DNA of 64,000 bases, taken from the NCBI RefSeq assembly GCF_000021925.1, contig NC_011830.1, positions 2,752,501 through 2,816,500 on the forward strand, read 5' to 3'. The notes beneath the pieces were generated by a model. The model worked only from the letters and a program-made list of their open reading frames with translations. It ran no database searches and had not been told where the DNA came from. The position numbers and the translations under genes were made by a program. Source of the stretch: Desulfitobacterium hafniense DCB-2. GTDB lineage: Bacteria; Bacillota; Desulfitobacteriia; Desulfitobacteriales; Desulfitobacteriaceae. How positions within the stretch are numbered: position 1 is the stretch's first letter; the number at the start of each line of letters is the position of its first letter. Of the stretch, positions 60,540 through 64,000 are shown piece by piece.

Positions 60540-60740
60540 ATGATAGCGCCAACCTTTACCAGAGATGAACTGCAATCAAAGCCGCTGGAAAAACTGATGG
60601 AGGCCTTTGGTTTCAAAACGTTTAGTCGATGGACCCATCAGTCCTATCAGGATTTTCTGCGCAATCAGGGATTGACAATCTGCTCTGAAGCTGTGATTAC
60701 CGGACATAAATTCCCTATCAGCTTTATCGTGTGCCGATGA
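60540..60740 (+). pseudogene. C-terminal fragment of a SAM-dependent methyltransferase
   Basis: 66 residues beginning IAPTFTRDE, with LEKLMEAFGFKTFSRWTHQSYQ and a terminal TGHKFPISFIVCR. This is the usual C-terminal end of class-I (UbiE-like) methyltransferases: strand 4/5, helix and strands 6-7. The SAM-binding N-terminal half is absent; in-frame upstream codons read GIM after a TGA stop. I take it as a truncated remnant rather than a small gene. Confidence 0.55.
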
Positions 60741-60771
60741 TCAAGCTGCGGGAATGTTTTTATGAACTGGA

Positions 60772-60800
60772 TTGTAGGAAGTTATTTTTTCGGATATACT
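60772..60800 (+). promoter_or_regulatory. Promoter of the VTT-domain gene
   Basis: TTGTAG (60772-60777) and TATACT (60795-60800) are separated by 17 bases. Confidence 0.6.
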
Positions 60801-60835
60801 TTGCAGTAATAGCTGAAAAGTAGGGAGGGCTACTT

Positions 60836-61486
60836 TTGTCCCGCAAAAAACTGACTTCGGCCATCGTTCTTTTATTCTCATTGGTCATCATTGGTTTGCT
60901 CTATCCCCATATCCAACATCCTGACCTTTTTCAGGATTTGATTTTGGAATTGGGATGGAAAGGGGTTCTGCTGGATTTACTGGCATTGTCTTTGCTGATG
61001 TTTTTTCCTATTATCCCTTTTGCCCTCTTGGCAGGTATTAATATTGTGATTTATGGCTGGAGTGCCGGCTTCCTGCTTTCTCTTACCGGCAGTTTGTTAG
61101 GTTCTTCTCTGGCCTTTTTTATCAGCCGGCTGCTCGGTCAGGAATGGGCTCGCTCCCATCTGAACAAGCTTGGCAAATGGGGAAAACTTTCCGATTCCAA
61201 GAACTTTTCCTTGATTATTCTGGCCCGGCTTATTTTTGTCTTGCCGGCTGCTGCGGTTAACTATGCGGCCGGCGTCTCACCGATCAGGTTTCGCTCTTTT
61301 TTTCTGGCCACCTTGATCGGAAATATTCCAATAATCCTTTGGGAATCTTGGTTTGGTCATGATTTTTGGCATTTGCTTCAATATCCCAGGCGCTTTAGTT
61401 TGGCATTGCTGACCGGGGCAGTAATTTTTGGCAGTGCCTGGCTTCTTTGGCAGTATATCGATCGCCAAGAAAAGCCGTCAACTTGA
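60836..61486 (+). CDS. TVP38/TMEM64 (VTT/DedA-like) membrane protein
   Basis: 216 residues with about six hydrophobic segments. The VTT signature appears as AGINIVIYGWSAGFLLSLTG, GSSLAFFISRLLG and LARLIFVLPAAAVNYAAG. These proteins are implicated in lipid scrambling or membrane homeostasis. The start is TTG 60836 with GTAGGGAGGG upstream. Monocistronic. Confidence 0.87.
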   Translation: MSRKKLTSAIVLLFSLVIIGLLYPHIQHPDLFQDLILELGWKGVLLDLLALSLLMFFPIIPFALLAGINIVIYGWSAGFLLSLTGSLLGSSLAFFISRLLGQEWARSHLNKLGKWGKLSDSKNFSLIILARLIFVLPAAAVNYAAGVSPIRFRSFFLATLIGNIPIILWESWFGHDFWHLLQYPRRFSLALLTGAVIFGSAWLLWQYIDRQEKPST

Positions 61487-61534
61487 ATGTTAAGGTATTA
61501 ATGAAGGTAAGAGAAATATAAGGGTAATGGCAAG

Positions 61535-63565
61535 GTGGATAACTTGACTAGTGAAGGCTTAATCGAACTCAATGAGGTATGCGATCTTTTGTCTATATCT
61601 AAGGCTACGGCCATAAACTGGATCAAAAACAGCACTCTTAAACCTAGTGATAGCGGGGAAAAGAGAAATCTTTTTTTTAAAAAAGATATTGAGGCTTTAT
61701 TATTAGAACTTAAAGACGGCAGTAATTCCAAGTTAAAGAGCCGACGCAATAAAAACTATATCAGGGGGACTTTTATACCCAGGACGTATATTCAAAATAA
61801 AAAAGGGATTGAAAATGTTGAGAATATCATTGCTCATATGAATTGTGTTGATTTACCCGAAGATTACGAGCGGGTGATATTGGCGGAATATGCATTAAAA
61901 CTGCTGTTTAACCGCGGTCTCTTTTCTACGGAGTCAGGAGAATTTCCAAGGCATTGTTTACTCTCGTTCTATCTTCAATCCAAGCAGCTGTTCGGATCTT
62001 ACTCCATGCTCATCGATGATCTTCTGGAGAATGTCTCGGATCTGGAAGGGCAAATTCTTCATTTGAAAACGGCATTGTCACTTCCCATGGATTACATTGA
62101 GGAGCAAGATCTATTGGGACTTTTGTATATGTCCCTGCAGAATGCAGGTGAGCGCAAATCCAGGGGCGTGTATTACACTCCTTTGGCTGTTGTGAAAGAT
62201 AGCGTGGATCATCTTGAACCTTTTCTTCATGAAAAAATAAGGCTCCTCGATCCCTGCTGTGGGACGGGAAATTTTCTTATGCATGTCTATAAATACATAA
62301 AAAATTTAGACGGAATATATGGTTATGATATCAGTCCTTTAAGCGTATCCTTAACCCGCATTAATATGGCTTTAATATCCAAAACGGATAACCTGGAGGT
62401 TTTATATAAAAATTTTCTGTGTAAGGATCCTTTAGCGCGCAAATCTAATTTAGAATTTGATGTCATCATCGGCAACCCACCCTGGGGGTTTAATTATGAT
62501 GCTGAAGCCCGGCAAGCACTAAAAAAAGCTTACGTTTCGGCCCGCAAGAAAACCGTCGAATCCTTTGCGGTATTTACCGAATATGCCTTAAAGACCGCAA
62601 TAGACGGCGGAATTGTAAGCTTTGTTCTGCCTCAGTCACTTCTCAATGTTAAAATTCATCAGCCGCTGAGAGATTATTTAGTGGATCACGCTAAAATCAA
62701 ACGCATCCGCTATTGGGACGATGCTTTTGATGGGGTGCAATGTCCGGCTATGGCCCTGACTCTTCAAAAAAAGCACCAGGGGTTTGAGATTAAAGGAATT
62801 GAGGTTGTTACCAATAGCAGAACTTTTAGGATTAACATAGATAGAGAACTGGATTTATCCAATTGGAACTTTGATTTAACCGATGATGAGATATCCTTGA
62901 TCAAAAGAATTGAATCCCCTGGGAAGGTCGTTTATTTAAAAGATCACGCTGACTTTGCTTTAGGAATTGTAACCGGTGATAATAAAAGATTCCTTTCCAA
63001 TATCCAATCCGACGACAGGGAAGTCATTTATAGAGGGAGCGATGTTTATAAATATCGATGTCTCCCCGGCCAAAATTTTATAAGATTTGAACCCAAGAGC
63101 TTCCAACAGATAGCGCCGATTGATCTCTACAGAGCTAAGGAGAAATTAATTTATCGCTTTATTGGCGGGAGTTTGGTTTTCGCTTACGATAATTCGCAGA
63201 CACTGACTTTAAACAGTGCCAATATCGTGATACCTAAACTAGAAGGCTTAAATATCAAATATATCCTGGCTATTCTCAACTCCAGGGTTATTCAATATTA
63301 TTACAGTAAGTGTTTTCGATCCGTTAAAGTGTTGCGTTCTTCGCTGGCCAGGCTGCCGATTCCCTTGGTGGATAAACAGCAGCAATCCTCAATTATTGAG
63401 AAAGTGGATAAACTATTGGCTTGCAATGTTCCTCTGCATATCTCTCCTTATTATGAAGAAATAGATGCAGCCATTAAAGCGGTCTTTGATTTATCAGATA
63501 AGGAATATGCTTTCATCAAAGCAGACCTGTCTCATAAGAATCTTTATTTGTATAACCCGAAATAA
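61535..63565 (+). CDS. N6-adenine DNA methyltransferase with N-terminal helix-turn-helix (type IIG-like)
   Basis: 676 residues. Residues about 8-60 form an excisionase/MerR-like helix-turn-helix (LIELNEVCDLLSISKATAINW). A helical region follows. The methylase has motif X/YYTP near 212, motif I LLDPCCGTGNF (236-246) and motif IV NPPW (314-317), the N6-adenine class. The C terminus (about 455-640) resembles a TaqI-like target-recognition domain. No nuclease motif or separate restriction gene is visible, so it may be a solitary methyltransferase. The base composition is AT-rich compared with upstream genes. GTG 61535 is used; TTG 61544 after AAGGTGG is an alternative. Confidence 0.87.
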   Translation: MDNLTSEGLIELNEVCDLLSISKATAINWIKNSTLKPSDSGEKRNLFFKKDIEALLLELKDGSNSKLKSRRNKNYIRGTFIPRTYIQNKKGIENVENIIAHMNCVDLPEDYERVILAEYALKLLFNRGLFSTESGEFPRHCLLSFYLQSKQLFGSYSMLIDDLLENVSDLEGQILHLKTALSLPMDYIEEQDLLGLLYMSLQNAGERKSRGVYYTPLAVVKDSVDHLEPFLHEKIRLLDPCCGTGNFLMHVYKYIKNLDGIYGYDISPLSVSLTRINMALISKTDNLEVLYKNFLCKDPLARKSNLEFDVIIGNPPWGFNYDAEARQALKKAYVSARKKTVESFAVFTEYALKTAIDGGIVSFVLPQSLLNVKIHQPLRDYLVDHAKIKRIRYWDDAFDGVQCPAMALTLQKKHQGFEIKGIEVVTNSRTFRINIDRELDLSNWNFDLTDDEISLIKRIESPGKVVYLKDHADFALGIVTGDNKRFLSNIQSDDREVIYRGSDVYKYRCLPGQNFIRFEPKSFQQIAPIDLYRAKEKLIYRFIGGSLVFAYDNSQTLTLNSANIVIPKLEGLNIKYILAILNSRVIQYYYSKCFRSVKVLRSSLARLPIPLVDKQQQSSIIEKVDKLLACNVPLHISPYYEEIDAAIKAVFDLSDKEYAFIKADLSHKNLYLYNPK

Positions 63566-63575
63566 GAAAATAAAG

Positions 63576-63620
63576 AAAGCCTGTAGATCATTTCACAAAA
63601 ATGGGTTTGCAGGCTTTTGT
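63576..63620 (+). terminator. Terminator after the DNA methyltransferase gene
   Basis: AAAGCCTG (63576-63583) and CAGGCTTT (63610-63617) are followed by TTGTG. The loop is long (26 bases), so strength is uncertain. Confidence 0.55.
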
Positions 63621-63674
63621 GCAGTTATAAAAATCCCATTCCTGGTCAGAACGGACCCGAATAAAATCGAAAAT

Positions 63675-63727
63675 CACAAAAAAATTAGTCCTGACTAATT
63701 TTTTTGTGTCGAATCGTGTGCTAAAAT
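63675..63727 (+). promoter_or_regulatory. Dehalobox-like Crp/Fnr site and extended -10 promoter
   Basis: A perfect 16-bp inverted repeat (63675-63690 with 63693-63708) contains TTAGT-N4-ACTAA at 63685-63698, the 5-4-5 geometry of CprK/Fnr boxes (CprK consensus TTAAT-N4-ATTAA). An extended -10, TGCTAAAAT (TAAAAT 63722-63727), places the box centre about 42 bases before the expected start, the class-II activator position. It precedes the CprK-like gene. The same sequence could also terminate transcription. Confidence 0.65.
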
Positions 63728-63791
63728 AATAGTGAAAAGTAGTGCACGCTTATTCTTTGTTGGGTAGGGACAAGTTTTGGAGGGATTGCTA

Positions 63792-64000
63792 ATGCAAGCT
63801 AATAGGAGTTATTGTATTGTGCCGGATAACTTTTATCCTGTAAGAAGCTTCCAAAAGTATGTTTCGGAGGGAGTAGTCTGTAAATACTCCAGAGGAGATA
63901 CAATTGTTTTGCCCGGAGAATCGATCGAAAAAGTTATTTATGTTCATTCGGGAAAAGTGAGCCTTTATTTCCTTGAAGAAAAGAAAGAAAAATTAATGTA
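63792..64000 (+). CDS. CprK-like Crp/Fnr-family regulator, N-terminal part (cut by window end)
   Basis: 69 residues in frame with no stop: MQANRSYCIVPDNFYPVRSF, then SRGDTIVLPGESIEKVIYVHSGKVSL. The IVPDNFYPV start and the following beta-roll resemble CprK, the sensor of halogenated phenols in Desulfitobacterium (IIPDNFFPI at the same place, from memory). TTGGAGGG precedes the ATG. Effector pocket and DNA-binding helix lie outside the window, so the ligand is unknown. Confidence 0.82.
   Translation, partial: MQANRSYCIVPDNFYPVRSFQKYVSEGVVCKYSRGDTIVLPGESIEKVIYVHSGKVSLYFLEEKKEKLM

Overview
The window looks like chromosome of an anaerobic, corrinoid-dependent Firmicute, most likely Desulfitobacterium or a close relative. 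This rests on gene content: three cobalamin riboswitches, a DmsABC-type molybdoenzyme, a corrinoid methyltransferase operon with its own reductive activator, CbiMNQO, a c-di-AMP riboswitch, and a CprK-like Crp/Fnr regulator cut by the right edge. The species call is inference; no 16S rRNA gene is present.

Layout. 0-1.2 kb: end of an ABC exporter. 1.2-6.8 kb: two consecutive cobalamin riboswitch-plus-terminator units ahead of a five-gene Opp/Dpp/Nik-type importer. 6.9-12.9 kb: DUF2238 membrane protein, two-gene ABC exporter, thioredoxin-like protein, TatA, metallo-beta-lactamase-fold hydrolase, DUF3786 protein. 13.2-17.3 kb: dmsABC-like operon and a convergent ferredoxin. 17.4-25.3 kb: corrinoid methyltransferase operon (two corrinoid proteins, methyl-THF methyltransferase, URO-D-family methyltransferase, GntR regulator, DUF1638, ASKHA/2Fe-2S activator, CobW GTPase, His-rich protein). 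25.4-29 kb: mixed housekeeping genes. 29.1-32.9 kb: potABCD. 33-44.7 kb: small membrane and redox genes, a MerR-type promoter, an amino acid permease, a c-di-AMP-controlled NlpC/P60 hydrolase, NERD, YjbQ, EamA and superoxide dismutase genes.

45-49.5 kb: a 15-gene tRNA array occurs twice as a direct repeat (about 1.4 kb, offset 3151). Each copy has a different consensus promoter. Between the copies lie a MerR regulator and a TrmO/TsaA-like tRNA methyltransferase. 50-53.4 kb: a third cobalamin riboswitch drives cbiMNQO, followed by tRNA-Gly(CCC). 53.5-54.6 kb: RelB/YoeB toxin-antitoxin pair and a broken tyrosine-integrase remnant.

54.7-60.3 kb: a visibly GC-richer block. A cytosolic binding-protein-like gene, an ABC ATPase without a permease and a HypB/CobW-like GTPase are divergent from a Crp/Fnr regulator and an SsuABC-like importer. 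This is the best candidate for an undescribed system, probably metal or cofactor handling (inference). 60.3-64 kb: a composite palindrome, a methyltransferase remnant, a VTT-domain membrane protein, a winged-helix/N6-adenine DNA methyltransferase and the start of a CprK-like regulator with a TTAGT-N4-ACTAA box at about -42.

Functional theme: cobalt/corrinoid supply (two B12-controlled importers) serves corrinoid methyl transfer, alongside anaerobic respiration (DmsABC, Tat, ferredoxin) and Crp/Fnr-type control.
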